Below, one piece after another: positions 53,538 through 63,313 of a DNA stretch of 64,000 nt. The stretch comes from Pseudomonas fildesensis (GTDB taxonomy: Bacteria > Pseudomonadota > Gammaproteobacteria > Pseudomonadales > Pseudomonadaceae): contig NZ_LFMW01000009.1 of the NCBI RefSeq assembly GCF_001050345.1, positions 161,305 through 225,304 on the forward strand, read 5' to 3'. The translations under genes were made by a program, and so were the position numbers. Numbering within the stretch: the stretch's first letter is position 1; the number at the start of each line of letters is the position of its first letter. The notes below the pieces were generated by a model. That model saw only the letters and a program-made list of their open reading frames with translations. It did not search any database and was not told the origin of the DNA.

Positions 53538-54431
53538 TCAGAAAGGCGCGTCGCCCTGGATGGTGGTGCGAAACAACTTGCGGCGCAGATGGCTCGGGCA
53601 ACCGGCAGCCAGGTGGATCAGCGAGCGGTTGTCCCAGAACACCAGGTCATGGGGCTGCCACTGATGGCGGTAGATGTTTTCCGGTAGCACGCTGTGTGCG
53701 TAGAGTTGGGCCAGCAGATCGCGGCTTTCGTCTTCCGGCAGGCCGACGATACGGGTGGTGAAACCTTCGCTGACAAACAATGCCTTGCGGCCGTTTTCCG
53801 GGTGGGTGCGCACGATGGGGTGCACCACTTCGGCGACTTGGGCCAGTTGCTCAGGGGTCAGCGTGGGACGCCAGTTGCCTTCGAATTTGGTTTCGCTGTA
53901 GCGCGCGGTGTAGGAGTGCGCGGCGCTGCGGCCTTCGGTGGCTTTACGTAGGTGCTCGGGCAGTTGGTCCCAGGCTTTGTGCATGTCGGCAAACAACGTG
54001 TCGCCGCCTTCGGAGGGCAGTTCCTGGGCATGCAGCATCGAGCCCAGGCTGGGCAGTTCTTTATAGGACAGGTCCGAATGCCAGAATTTACCGGCGTCAC
54101 CCAGGCCGATGGATTGGCCATTTTCAATGATGTTGGAGACGATCAGGATTTCTGGGTGATTGGCCAGCAGGAATTGTTTGAGCACATGGATCTGCAGCAC
54201 GCCGAAACGGCGGCTGAAGGCGATTTGTTGTTCGGGGGTGATGCGTTGGTCACGGAAAACCACGACATGGTGGTCGAGGTGCGCGCGGTGAATGCGGGCA
54301 AAATCTTCGTCGTTGACCGGACGCGACAAATCCAGGCCGACGACCTCGGCGCCTACGCTGCCGGGGAACGGACGAATCTCGAAGGCTTGGGCGGTAGGGA
54401 TCGCTGTTGGAACAGTAGAGGCGGCGGACAT
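53538..54431 (-). CDS. TauD/TfdA-family Fe(II)/2-oxoglutarate dioxygenase
   Basis: A 297-residue enzyme. The iron-binding facial triad is visible as H-x-D in KFWHSDLSYK and the distal His in NRSLIHLAAG. The family Arg near the C-terminus (SHLRRKLFRTT) would bind 2-oxoglutarate. It probably oxygenates a small imported compound to release sulfite or another leaving group, as TauD does with taurine. It heads the operon rather than ending it as in E. coli tauABCD, and the regulator is GntR-type, so the substrate may not be taurine. Confidence 0.88.
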   Translation of the reverse strand: MSAASTVPTAIPTAQAFEIRPFPGSVGAEVVGLDLSRPVNDEDFARIHRAHLDHHVVVFRDQRITPEQQIAFSRRFGVLQIHVLKQFLLANHPEILIVSNIIENGQSIGLGDAGKFWHSDLSYKELPSLGSMLHAQELPSEGGDTLFADMHKAWDQLPEHLRKATEGRSAAHSYTARYSETKFEGNWRPTLTPEQLAQVAEVVHPIVRTHPENGRKALFVSEGFTTRIVGLPEDESRDLLAQLYAHSVLPENIYRHQWQPHDLVFWDNRSLIHLAAGCPSHLRRKLFRTTIQGDAPF

Positions 54432-54464
54432 GAGTTCACTCCCGGTCGGACAGGAGAGTGACTT

Positions 54465-54511
54465 TATAGATATAAGAACGGCATTTTAAATACCGTTAAC
54501 GAATATCTATA
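54465..54511. promoter_or_regulatory. Nested palindromic operator between dioxygenase operon and GntR gene
   Basis: The outer pair TATAGATAT (54465-54473) and ATATCTATA (54503-54511) encloses AACGG (54477-54481) and CCGTT (54493-54497). It lies 34 bp before the dioxygenase ATG. This is a strong candidate binding site for the divergent GntR/FCD regulator. Confidence 0.6.
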
Positions 54512-54766
54512 GACGGGAATGTGTCGGCGAAAACTCACGGCTGCCCGAGCTCAGGGAATAAATATCGGCAGCGTAACCTTCAATCCGTAGCAACCTGACG
54601 CTGGCGTGTAAGACGCCGCAAAGGCCCGCTGTGGGCGCCATGAGCCACGTGTTTAGCTGCTTACAAGCCGAAAACCTTGCTCGTTTGACAAGCCTGGAGG
54701 CAGTCTCTAGTGTGCATTGGATCCAATTAGCCATACCCCCATTTTAATAAGGAGGATAGCGTAGCC

Positions 54767-55465
54767 GTGACGCAGAAGCCGAACCCTTTGAACAGCATCA
54801 AGATCAGCGGTCCTATTCCCGCCCATCTTGCCCGTTCCGTAATTGAAGAAACCCTGCGCAATGCCATCCTCGATGGCCGACTGCCTTGCGGTACCGCCAT
54901 GCGCCAGCAAGAGCTGGCCAGCCTGTTCGGGGTCAGCCGCATGCCGGTGCGCGAAGCATTGCGCCAACTGGAAGCCCAGTCATTGCTGCATGTGGTGACG
55001 CACAAGGGCGCCGTGGTTGCGCCGTTGATCGAAGACAATTCGGCTGAGACCTACGCCTTGCGGATGCTGTTGGAGTCCGAAGCGCTGCGCTTGTCGATTC
55101 CATTGCTCACCGAAGCCGACATCGCCGAGGCCAATGCCTGCATCAATGCCCTGGAACAGGAGAAAGACTACACCGAGATTGGCCGCCTCAATCGCCTGTT
55201 CCACATGGTCCTGTACGGCAAGGCGCCTAACCAGCGGCTGCTCAAATTGGTCGAGCACGGTTTGAATGAAGAGGAGCGCTTTCTGCGGTTCAACCTTGAG
55301 GCGATGGGTCTGGGCGAGACGTCCCAGGAAGATCACCGCGAGCTGCTGAACCTGGTAGCCCAGAAAAAGACCGAAGAAAGCATCCTGACCCTACGCAATC
55401 ACTTGATGCGAGGGATGGAGGTGATCGCCACCTACCTCAATGGCCTTGAAGCAGCCGACACGTAA
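54767..55465 (+). CDS. GntR-family regulator (FadR/FCD subgroup)
   Basis: A 232-residue regulator with a GTG start at 54767 behind GGAGG (54751-54755). The N-terminal wHTH has QQELASLFGVSRMPVREALR and LEAQSLLHVVTHKGAVV. A C-terminal all-helical FCD domain follows, with likely metal/ligand residues in RLFHMVLYG and EDHRELLN. It is divergent from the TauD-ABC operon and separated from it by the nested palindrome 54465-54511, so it probably controls that operon, with an imported organic acid or sulfonate-like compound as effector. Confidence 0.88.
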   Translation: MTQKPNPLNSIKISGPIPAHLARSVIEETLRNAILDGRLPCGTAMRQQELASLFGVSRMPVREALRQLEAQSLLHVVTHKGAVVAPLIEDNSAETYALRMLLESEALRLSIPLLTEADIAEANACINALEQEKDYTEIGRLNRLFHMVLYGKAPNQRLLKLVEHGLNEEERFLRFNLEAMGLGETSQEDHRELLNLVAQKKTEESILTLRNHLMRGMEVIATYLNGLEAADT

Positions 55466-55844
55466 GCTTTTCCAGCACCACCCTTGACCCTCATGTGTGC
55501 GGGGCGCCCTTCCCATCAGGAAGAGCCCCGCGTCGATACGCCTTGGTTAAAACCATTCGATTAATTAAGCCTGCCCATAATATGGAAACTTCCCACGCTT
55601 AATAAAACAACTTACCCACAACACGTATTCTTTCGAAAAAACATCTAATACATTTATAAGCTCGTCCAAACGTTTAATCAGCTTATTATCCTTCACCACT
55701 AAACCCAACACATCAACCGGCAGCATCACCCCATGTCTGGGTGGTGCTGCGCGCGTGGTTTGGCTAAACGCTACCTGTCTACTTTTGACTGTAAAAGCTC
55801 ATCACTGTTTTCAGAGCAGTCGCAACAACTTATAGGCATCAACC
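55466..55844 (+). promoter_or_regulatory. Upstream region of the mgo operon
   Basis: A 379-bp stretch without a gene. It starts with a possible weak hairpin after the GntR stop (GGGGCGCCC near 55500), then turns AT-rich (55555-55720), unlike its neighbours. A hairpin CAGCATCACCCC/TGGGTGGTGCTG lies at 55721-55749, about 95 bp before the mgoB start. The promoter of the cluster should be in this half. No binding site could be named. Confidence 0.5.
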
Positions 55845-56603
55845 ATGCATCAAACTTTACTTGAACAAAAAAAACTGCAGTTATGTAACCACCCGTTATT
55901 TGAAGAAATAACTTCACTCAATAAATTACAAGTTTATATGGAAAGCCATGTATTCGCCGTGTGGGACTTCATGACGCTCACCAAACGCCTGCAACAGGAC
56001 CTGACCTGCACACAGTTGCCCTGGCTCCCTCCAACCGACCCTCAAGCCGCCCGACTGATCAATGAGATCGTGTTGGGCGAAGAGTCGGACGACCACCCGA
56101 GGGGCGGTAATTGCAGCCACTTCGAGCTGTACCGGGAGGCCATGGCCGAAGTGGGCGCCAGCACCGCAGCCATCGACACCTTCATCACGCTGCAACGTCA
56201 AGGCCTGGAGGCCACTGCAGCCTTGCAGCAGATCGATGTTCTACCTGGCGTTGCCCGTTTCGTCCGCAGCACGCTGCACATCGCGCTGAACGCTCCCACC
56301 CATTGCGTGGCCGCGGCGTTCCTGCACGGTCGTGAGGGTGTCATCCCAGCCATGTTCGAACGCCTGTTGCAGGGTAGCGAGGTCATCAATCGTGGGGCGC
56401 CCATCCTGAGCTACTACCTCAATCGTCATATTGAGCTGGATACCCAAGGCCATGAGCCTGCGGCGCAACAGTTACTTCAACGCCTGACCGGAGCAGACCC
56501 AATGCGCCAGGAGCAGGCCGTTGGGAGCGCTCTCGACGCCGTCGAAAACCGCATCACCTTCTGGGACAACGTGCGAGCGTCTGTGCAAGAGGTGCAACCA
56601 TGA
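55845..56603 (+). CDS. mgoB: MgoB/PvfA-like haem-oxygenase-fold protein (DUF3050)
   Basis: A 252-residue protein of the DUF3050 family, with a haem-oxygenase-like helical fold and potential diiron centre. Blocks: YMESHVFAVWDFMTLTKRLQ, NEIVLGEESDDHP and FHLHGREG-like FLHGREGVIPAMF. It is the first gene of mgoBCAD (pvfABCD in P. entomophila), which makes a diazeniumdiolate-type signal such as leudiazen from an amino acid. The haem-oxygenase-fold protein is thought to help in N-N bond or N-oxide chemistry. It overlaps mgoC by 4 bases. Confidence 0.88.
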   Translation: MHQTLLEQKKLQLCNHPLFEEITSLNKLQVYMESHVFAVWDFMTLTKRLQQDLTCTQLPWLPPTDPQAARLINEIVLGEESDDHPRGGNCSHFELYREAMAEVGASTAAIDTFITLQRQGLEATAALQQIDVLPGVARFVRSTLHIALNAPTHCVAAAFLHGREGVIPAMFERLLQGSEVINRGAPILSYYLNRHIELDTQGHEPAAQQLLQRLTGADPMRQEQAVGSALDAVENRITFWDNVRASVQEVQP

Positions 56604-57547
56604 ACCTGACAGACTACCGCTCCATCGCTGAAGACTGGGAGCGCCGCGCGACCATCCGAACCCGCCCCCGACGCATGTTGGAAGACGACGAGAAACTGAT
56701 CTATCCCCTGTGTCGCCAGCCGTTGGTACTCACTGCGACCTTTCTCGAGCACTGTCCGCAATGGCGCGACTTTGTGCTGCTGCAAAGCTTCTACAAGTTC
56801 ATCAATGACGTAGTGATTTTCGAAACCGAGATCGTCGACAAGACCGCCCGCAGCATCGCCAAGAACCGCTTCGCCCTGCCCTTCCCCCTCGTCTGCCGCT
56901 ACGACGCGATGACCGTCGTGGTGGACGAGGATTACCACGCGCTGGTTGCGCTGGATTTCCTGCAACAAACCGTGGAAATGACCGGCGTACAACCGCTCGA
57001 CTTGCCCAGGCAAATCGAATTGAGCCGTGCCCTCCCGGCGGCACAGGCAAAGGCACCGCCACACCTGCACAATGCAGTGGAGTTGATTGGCGTGGCCATC
57101 GCTGAAAACACCGTGACTCAGGACGTGGCGGCCTTTTCCAAGGACGACAGCATCAAGTCATCCGTACGCGGCATGATGGCCGACCACCTGTTTGACGAAG
57201 GGCGCCATGCACAGTTCTGGACGCGCCTGGTGCGTCTCTACTGGCAGGCAGCGAACCCGGAGGATCGCGACAGCATCGCTCACGTCCTGCCGACGTTCCT
57301 GGCGCACTACCTGACCAACGACCTGCAAAAATCCTTTGACCTGCAACTGATCGAACATCTGGACGTCGGCACCGGCATCCGCCAGGCCTTGAGGAACGAA
57401 GTACACGCGCTGGACTTTCCCATTACCCGCCAACACCCCCTGATCGGCAACATTGTGGGCTTTTTGCACCACAGCGGTTTGCTGCAGACCCCAAGCGTGG
57501 CCCAGGCACTGGCCGACTATCTGCCGCTGGCCGGGAGAGCGGCATGA
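56600..57547 (+). CDS. mgoC: MgoC/PvfB-like AurF-type diiron N-oxygenase
   Basis: A 315-residue AurF-family non-haem diiron N-oxygenase. Metal ligands are visible as Glu in VIFETEIVD, E-x-x-H in EDYHALVALDF, Glu in IAENTVTQ and E-x-x-H in FDEGRHAQFW. It is predicted to oxidise the amine of the precursor. The gene overlaps mgoB and mgoA by 4 bases each. Length is as in other mgo/pvf clusters. Confidence 0.9.
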   Translation: MNLTDYRSIAEDWERRATIRTRPRRMLEDDEKLIYPLCRQPLVLTATFLEHCPQWRDFVLLQSFYKFINDVVIFETEIVDKTARSIAKNRFALPFPLVCRYDAMTVVVDEDYHALVALDFLQQTVEMTGVQPLDLPRQIELSRALPAAQAKAPPHLHNAVELIGVAIAENTVTQDVAAFSKDDSIKSSVRGMMADHLFDEGRHAQFWTRLVRLYWQAANPEDRDSIAHVLPTFLAHYLTNDLQKSFDLQLIEHLDVGTGIRQALRNEVHALDFPITRQHPLIGNIVGFLHHSGLLQTPSVAQALADYLPLAGRAA

Positions 57548-60500
57548 GATGCCTGACGATTGGTTGGGTCGGCGCCAGTAAAGCCCTGGAGGGTGTGAGG
57601 CAGATGCTGGAGCAATACGGTCATGGGTCTGGGGAGGAGGTTGTCGACCTGGTGATCGAAGACAGCAGCCAGCCACTGCCGACACATTTGGCAGGCGCCA
57701 CACGTATCAGCCTGCGCCTGGGTATTGGCCCACTGAGCGAATGCGGGTTGCCCGCGCTGCAGTTACGCAGCTATGACGGTAACCAACGCTGGGTAGCAGC
57801 ACTGGACCTGGCCGAAGATCCCAGCGGGAACGGCCAACGCTTGTACCGGCAAGCGACGGCCGCACTGGTGGAGTGGGTCGCCCAGCAGGTCAGCTGCTTC
57901 GCGCGCGACCCAGGGTATTTACCTGCGGGGACCTGCGCCAACTCCTGGCCCGAGCAGGGTTTGCAAGGGCTGGAGGCGTTGGCGTTTCTACATCGGTTTA
58001 ACCGCACGGCAGATCCGGCCCTGCTGTTGGCAGCCCAAGTGCCGGTAATCGAGCGATTGCAGGCCAGCCTTCTCACCTTCGCCGCGCGACCCGCACTGAA
58101 CATCGCGGGCAATGTGCTGACTTACCGTCAATTGCAGGATCAGGCAGTGGCGATCCAGCAACGGCTTGGCCCATTGCTGGAAGGCATCGAGGCGCCGTCG
58201 GTGGTTGGCGTATGCCTGGAAAAATCCACCGGGTTCTACGCCAGCATTCTTGCGGTGTTGGGCTGCGGCGCGGTGTACCTGCCGCTGGCGCCGGACCATC
58301 CTCCATTGCGCCAACAAGCCATGCTGGAAAGCGCAGGAGCCCGCGTGCTTCTGGATGATGGCCGCCATCCCCTGCGTGAGCACTTCGTTTCGCTGGATGT
58401 GAGCACTGTCGATCAGCGCGACACCTCGCAACCCTTGATGCGCCACCGCCCCGACGTTGATGCACCGTGCATGGCGCTCTTCACGTCGGGTACCACCGGC
58501 CGGCCCAAGGGGGTACTGCTGAGCCAGGGCAATCTCGCCCATTTCACCGCGTGGTTTGGCGGCTGCATGGCGTTAAGCGAAGAGAGTCGCGTGCTGCAGT
58601 TCGCCTCTGTGAGTTTCGATGCTTCGCTGATGGATATTTTCCCCAGCCTGATCGCTGGCGCGGAGCTGATCGTCCCAAGCGAGGCGCAACGACGCGACCC
58701 GCAGCAACTGGTGGAGTTGATCCGCCAACACAGTATCAGCCATGCATTCCTGCCGCCGGCGCTGCTCAGCATCCTGCCGCTGGACCAGCCGCTGGGCCTG
58801 ACTCACCTGCTGACCGGCGGCGATGCCTGTGAACCGTATGTGATCGAGCGATTGGCAGGTCAATGTCACCTGCACAATCTCTATGGCCCCACAGAAGCCA
58901 CGGTGCTGGTTACCCATCGAAGGTTGCAACCCGGGGATGGCAATCGAAACCTGGGCCGTCCTATCGCCAACAGCCAGGTGCTGATCCTCGACGATGACCT
59001 GCAACCGGTGGATGAGCAGGTGATGGGTGAGCTGTACATCGTCGGGCCTGGGGTGAGCCTGGGGTATTTGAACGCACCACAACCGCTCGACGACCCTTTC
59101 GTCGAACTGGCGCTGCCTGACGGCGAGAGCCTGCGGGCCTACCGCACGGGAGACCTCGCGAAGTGGTGCGGCGACGGCATCGAACTGGGTGGGCGACGGG
59201 ATGAGCAGGTGAAGATCCGAGGGTTTCGGGTCGAGCCCCGGGAGATCGAGCAGTGCTTGCGAGACAGCCGGCTGTTTCGTCAGGTGGCGGTGGTTACTGA
59301 TGCTGATTACAGAATCCGTGGCATTGTCGCCCAGCCGGAACCCGGTGCAACACTCGCCGACCTGAAGCAGCATGCGCGGCAGTGGCTGCCTGATTACCTG
59401 CAACCGGATATGTGGGCCGAGTTGCCCAGCCTGCCGCACTCCAGCAACGGCAAAGTCGACCGCCGCGCTTTGCTGAAGCTACCGATTCAACCCACGCAGA
59501 ATAGCGCCGGGCAGGCTGCGCAAACACCGCTTCAGATGCAACTGGTGGGGCTATGGAGTGAGTTGCTACGGCTGCCCGTGGATAAGTTGTCGATTGATGA
59601 CAGCTTTTTCAATCTAGGCGGCCACTCCATCCTGCTGTCGACCCTGTTGCTGCGGGTCCGCGAGCAATTTGGCCGCAGCCTGCCCTTGAACCGGTTCTTT
59701 GAAGTACCGACGATTCGTACGCTTGCGGTGCTGATGGAGGATGGTGTGCTGCCCGATGCAACGTCCGGCCAGGCGATCCGGGATGCACTGCAGGAAGAGG
59801 TGGTCGGGGTGCTGTCCGACAACCGTGCTGGTGATCGGAGCAAAGTGATCGTGACGGGCGCCAACAGTTTCATCGGCGTGCATATCGTCGAGGCGTTGTT
59901 GGCCGGCGGAGCAACAGAGGTGGCGTGCCTGGTGCGTGAATTGCCGGGCCATCCGGCAACGACGCGATTTGCCCAGGCATTGAGTGAGTACCGCCTGGAG
60001 CATCTGGACCTGAGCCGGGTGCGGGTGTACGTCGCTGATATCAGCCAGCCTCGCCTGGGCTTGGCGTGCGACGTGTATGACCGTCTCGCCCGGGACTTTG
60101 GCGTGCTTGTGCATAACGCGGCGCGGGTCAATCACGTGATGGACTACATGTCGCTGGCAAAGGACAACGTCGAGCCTGTGCGCGAATGCCTGCGCCTGTG
60201 TGAGACCCATTGCAAAAAGGTCTTCAATTTCATTTCGACGCTGTCGGCGTGCAGCAGCATCGACGCTGGCGGACATGTCCTCGAAACACCCGCGGCGGCG
60301 ACCCCACCGATCTACATCAAGAATGGTTACAACCTGTCCAAATGGGTCGCCGAACGGCTATTGGGACGTGCAGTGGAACAGGGCGCCTGGGTGAACATTC
60401 ATCGTCCGGGGAATATCAGCTTCAACACCCATAACGGTGTTTGCCAACCGCAGAAAAATCGCCAGATGTTGATGCTCAAGGGCTCGCTGCAACTGGGAAT

Positions 60501-60915
60501 GGTGCCCCGGTTGGAGGCGAACTTCGACCTGATGCCAGTGGACTTCTTTGCGCGCTTTCTCGCATTCCACTGCGGCCACTTCAACGCCGGGCGAAGCGTG
60601 TTCCACCTGCATAACCCACAGCCTTTGAGTTGGGACCACTACCTCGATGCATTCAGCCAGGCGGGCTACACATTCGAGCGGGTCAGTGTTGTGCACTGGC
60701 AACGGGCGCTGCGAACGGTAAGCCACGAAAACGCGCTGTTTGGCGTACTGGGTTTTTATCTGGATGGGCCGGGTGAAGACATCGGCGATACGTCGATGAT
60801 CCATCACCACAACGCACGCCGGGGCGTGGAGAACATGCGCGCGCAGTACCCCGAAAAAAGCCCGACCCTGCTGCGCAAGGGCTGCGACTACCTCAAGGCC
60901 ATCGGCTTTCTCTAA
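57544..60915 (+). CDS. mgoA: MgoA/PvfC-like nonribosomal peptide synthetase (A-T-reductase)
   Basis: A 1123-residue single-module NRPS without a condensation domain. The ~130-residue N-terminal region is followed by an adenylation domain: A3 FTSGTTGRPKG, A5 NLYGPTEATV, A7 YRTGDLAKW, A10 SNGKVDR. A carrier domain follows with FFNLGGHSILL (phosphopantetheine Ser ~ residue 695). A short-chain-dehydrogenase-like reductase ends the protein, with TGANSFIGVHIVEALL, NGYNLSKWVAERLL and downstream SDR residues. My hand-read specificity residues are D-A-M-F-L-G-L-V-L-K, which suit a branched aliphatic amino acid (Leu or Val), but this is approximate. The product would be reductively released as an aldehyde or alcohol. 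Confidence 0.93.
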   Translation: MRCLTIGWVGASKALEGVRQMLEQYGHGSGEEVVDLVIEDSSQPLPTHLAGATRISLRLGIGPLSECGLPALQLRSYDGNQRWVAALDLAEDPSGNGQRLYRQATAALVEWVAQQVSCFARDPGYLPAGTCANSWPEQGLQGLEALAFLHRFNRTADPALLLAAQVPVIERLQASLLTFAARPALNIAGNVLTYRQLQDQAVAIQQRLGPLLEGIEAPSVVGVCLEKSTGFYASILAVLGCGAVYLPLAPDHPPLRQQAMLESAGARVLLDDGRHPLREHFVSLDVSTVDQRDTSQPLMRHRPDVDAPCMALFTSGTTGRPKGVLLSQGNLAHFTAWFGGCMALSEESRVLQFASVSFDASLMDIFPSLIAGAELIVPSEAQRRDPQQLVELIRQHSISHAFLPPALLSILPLDQPLGLTHLLTGGDACEPYVIERLAGQCHLHNLYGPTEATVLVTHRRLQPGDGNRNLGRPIANSQVLILDDDLQPVDEQVMGELYIVGPGVSLGYLNAPQPLDDPFVELALPDGESLRAYRTGDLAKWCGDGIELGGRRDEQVKIRGFRVEPREIEQCLRDSRLFRQVAVVTDADYRIRGIVAQPEPGATLADLKQHARQWLPDYLQPDMWAELPSLPHSSNGKVDRRALLKLPIQPTQNSAGQAAQTPLQMQLVGLWSELLRLPVDKLSIDDSFFNLGGHSILLSTLLLRVREQFGRSLPLNRFFEVPTIRTLAVLMEDGVLPDATSGQAIRDALQEEVVGVLSDNRAGDRSKVIVTGANSFIGVHIVEALLAGGATEVACLVRELPGHPATTRFAQALSEYRLEHLDLSRVRVYVADISQPRLGLACDVYDRLARDFGVLVHNAARVNHVMDYMSLAKDNVEPVRECLRLCETHCKKVFNFISTLSACSSIDAGGHVLETPAAATPPIYIKNGYNLSKWVAERLLGRAVEQGAWVNIHRPGNISFNTHNGVCQPQKNRQMLMLKGSLQLGMVPRLEANFDLMPVDFFARFLAFHCGHFNAGRSVFHLHNPQPLSWDHYLDAFSQAGYTFERVSVVHWQRALRTVSHENALFGVLGFYLDGPGEDIGDTSMIHHHNARRGVENMRAQYPEKSPTLLRKGCDYLKAIGFL

Positions 60916-60934
60916 ACCGCTTCAGGACATCCTC

Positions 60935-61393
60935 ATGGAACCGCTGCAACCCGATACATTGATCCGCAACCCATACGGCGCGCCGGTAGTGGCCTCTGTT
61001 GTCGTCGACTGCGAAGCCCCTCGCCTGTGGGGCCTGGTAGGTCAGTTTGCAGGCTTTGATGCCTTCATTCCTGCCTTGTCGCACATCGAAATGACCGGTG
61101 TGGGCGTGGGCGCTTTGCGCACGAAAATTTTCCACGACGGCCACTGCGTCGTAGAGCAACTCAACAGCCGGGACGAAGACGCCATGCGCATGACCTGGAC
61201 CACGATCTACAACACCTTGGGCGTGGCCCGTTTATGGGCGGCGATGAGCGTGGAAGCGCTGGGCTCAAGACGCTCCAGGGCGACCTGGACCGTCATTGGC
61301 GAGCCGGTCGAAATGGCGCAAGCGGAGTTAGAAACGTTTGTGCAAGCATTCGCCGACAGCGCTCTGGAGAACGTGCGTCGAATGCTTGGCTAA
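60935..61393 (+). CDS. mgoD: MgoD/PvfD-like SRPBCC (polyketide cyclase/dehydrase) protein
   Basis: A 152-residue START/SRPBCC-fold protein (family polyketide_cyc2) beginning MEPLQPDTLIRNPYGAPVVA. The long central helix region and hydrophobic pocket strands (VARLWAAMSVEALG) are typical. It is the last gene of mgoBCAD, 19 bp after mgoA. Its homologues are needed for, or contribute to, production of the signal. The chemical step is not established to my knowledge. Confidence 0.88.
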   Translation: MEPLQPDTLIRNPYGAPVVASVVVDCEAPRLWGLVGQFAGFDAFIPALSHIEMTGVGVGALRTKIFHDGHCVVEQLNSRDEDAMRMTWTTIYNTLGVARLWAAMSVEALGSRRSRATWTVIGEPVEMAQAELETFVQAFADSALENVRRMLG

Positions 61394-61432
61394 GCAGTCG
61401 GAGCGAGAGAGCTCGCCCCTGTGCAATCAAGG

Positions 61433-63313
61433 TCAAATCTTGAAACTGTCGACCAGTTGCTTCAAGCGGCTAGCTTGTTGGGACAGTGCATCGCAGTCCT
61501 TCAACGTTTCATTGAGGTTGGCTACGCCCTGTTGGTTGAGCATGTTGATCTGGTTGATGTCGACGTTGAGCGTTTCCACTACGGCGGTCTGCTCCTCGGT
61601 GGCGGCAGCGACCGATTGGTTCATACCATCGATTTCTACGATCCGCTGCGTCACGCTGACCAGGCGTTCACCGGCCTGGTTGGCCACTTCTACGCTCTCT
61701 TCGCTGGAGACCTGGCTGGCATTCATGGTGGTCACGGCTTCACGCGAGCCCACTTGGAGCGAAGTGATCATTTTATGGATCTCCTCGGCGGACTCCTGGG
61801 TACGGTGAGCCAGGTTACGCACTTCATCGGCGACCACGGCAAAACCACGGCCGGCTTCCCCGGCCCGGGCGGCTTCAATTGCGGCGTTGAGCGCGAGCAA
61901 GTTGGTTTGCTGGGAGATACCTTTGATCACATCGAGGATATGGCCGATGTTGTCGGTGCTGGCATTCAAGGTTTCAATCTGAGTGCAGGAAAGGCTGATC
62001 TTCTGCGACAGTTCCGACATCGCCAGGATGGTTTTCTCCACCACCTTGCGGCCGTCGTCGGCCTGCTCGCTGGCGCCGCTGGCGTGCTGTGAAGCATCCG
62101 CAGCGTTACGTGCGATTTCCTGGGTGGCAGCACCCAGTTCGTTGATCGCGGCGGCCACACTGTTGGTGCGCGCGCTCTGCTCGTCGGAGCCGATGATCGA
62201 GGCGTTGGACGAGGCCATCACGCGCTGAGACAGGTCATGCACCTGACGCGTCGCCGAGGACACTTCGGAAATGGAAGCGTGGATACGCTCGACGAACTGG
62301 TTGAACGCACTGCCTACCTCGCCAAATTCATCCTTGCTGTTCACGTCCAGGCGGCGGGTGAGGTCGCCCTCGCCCTGGGCGATGTCCTTCATGGCGACGC
62401 CCATGGTCGTCAACGGCCGCAGCAACACTTGGATCAGCAGGCTCAGAAGCACTGCAATCGCCACCACGGCAATCAGCATGGCAATCAACGCTGATGTGCG
62501 GAATTTACCCAATGGTGCGTAGGCTTTGTCTCTGTCGATCGACAGACCGATGTACCAATCCGCACCTGGCAGGCCACTGATCGGCGTGAATGACAGAATA
62601 CGATCCTGACCACTGAGGACGACATCCTGGCTGACCTTCTCGATCCGTACGCGGGTGCCCGGGTAGATGTCCTTGAGGTTCTTCATCACCTGGTCCTGGT
62701 CGGGACTGACGATGACCTGGCCATCTCCGCTGACCAGGAACGCATGGCCGATGCCGCCGAAGTCCACCGAGTTGATGATTTTCACGAGGGTTTGCAAACT
62801 CAGGTCACCGCCGACGACGCCCAACAGCTCGCCGTTCTTTTTCACCGGCAAGGCTATCGTTACGATCTGCCCACCCACCGCAGCCATATAGGGCGGGGTG
62901 AGCATGGTTTTGTCGGCAGCCACGGCTTGCTTGTACCAAGGACGCTGACGCGGGTCGTATCCATCGGGCATCTTCGCGTCCGGACGCTGCGTGAACACAC
63001 CGTTGGTTTGGCCGACATAGGTGAACTGGAAGTTTGAGGTGAGCGCGGGTTGATCAACCAACCCCGGAAGGTCGGCAGCACTGCCCTGGTGGGCAACATT
63101 TTGCGCCAGGTTTTCGAGTACCAGGACACGGCCGCTAAGCCAGTTTTGTACACTGCTGGCGGTGAGCTCGCCGGACTGCTGGATGGACGATTCCAGATTC
63201 TGCTTGATGGTGCTGCGCTGCAGGTAGTCGTTGTAAAGCGTGAATAACGCGAACGCCAAAACTACGACGCCTGACGCGGCCAACAGAATTTTATGACTGA
63301 ACTTGAGATTCAT
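61433..63313 (-). CDS. Methyl-accepting chemotaxis protein with amino-acid-type dCache domain
   Basis: A 626-residue transducer. ATG 63313 ([15 protein letters not shown]) starts at the first membrane helix. The periplasmic double-Cache domain (~30-275) shows [13 protein letters not shown] followed by LTPPYMAA and Asp in VVGGDLSLQ. These match the Y...R-x-W-Y...Y...D amino-acid-binding pattern of the PctA/dCache_1AA group. A second membrane helix ([20 protein letters not shown]), HAMP and a signalling domain with the hairpin tip ([20 protein letters not shown]) follow. No C-terminal NWETF-type pentapeptide is present. It is convergent with mgoD, which stops 39 bp away. A link to the diazeniumdiolate signal is not shown. 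Confidence 0.92.
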   Translation of the reverse strand: MNLKFSHKILLAASGVVVLAFALFTLYNDYLQRSTIKQNLESSIQQSGELTASSVQNWLSGRVLVLENLAQNVAHQGSAADLPGLVDQPALTSNFQFTYVGQTNGVFTQRPDAKMPDGYDPRQRPWYKQAVAADKTMLTPPYMAAVGGQIVTIALPVKKNGELLGVVGGDLSLQTLVKIINSVDFGGIGHAFLVSGDGQVIVSPDQDQVMKNLKDIYPGTRVRIEKVSQDVVLSGQDRILSFTPISGLPGADWYIGLSIDRDKAYAPLGKFRTSALIAMLIAVVAIAVLLSLLIQVLLRPLTTMGVAMKDIAQGEGDLTRRLDVNSKDEFGEVGSAFNQFVERIHASISEVSSATRQVHDLSQRVMASSNASIIGSDEQSARTNSVAAAINELGAATQEIARNAADASQHASGASEQADDGRKVVEKTILAMSELSQKISLSCTQIETLNASTDNIGHILDVIKGISQQTNLLALNAAIEAARAGEAGRGFAVVADEVRNLAHRTQESAEEIHKMITSLQVGSREAVTTMNASQVSSEESVEVANQAGERLVSVTQRIVEIDGMNQSVAAATEEQTAVVETLNVDINQINMLNQQGVANLNETLKDCDALSQQASRLKQLVDSFKI

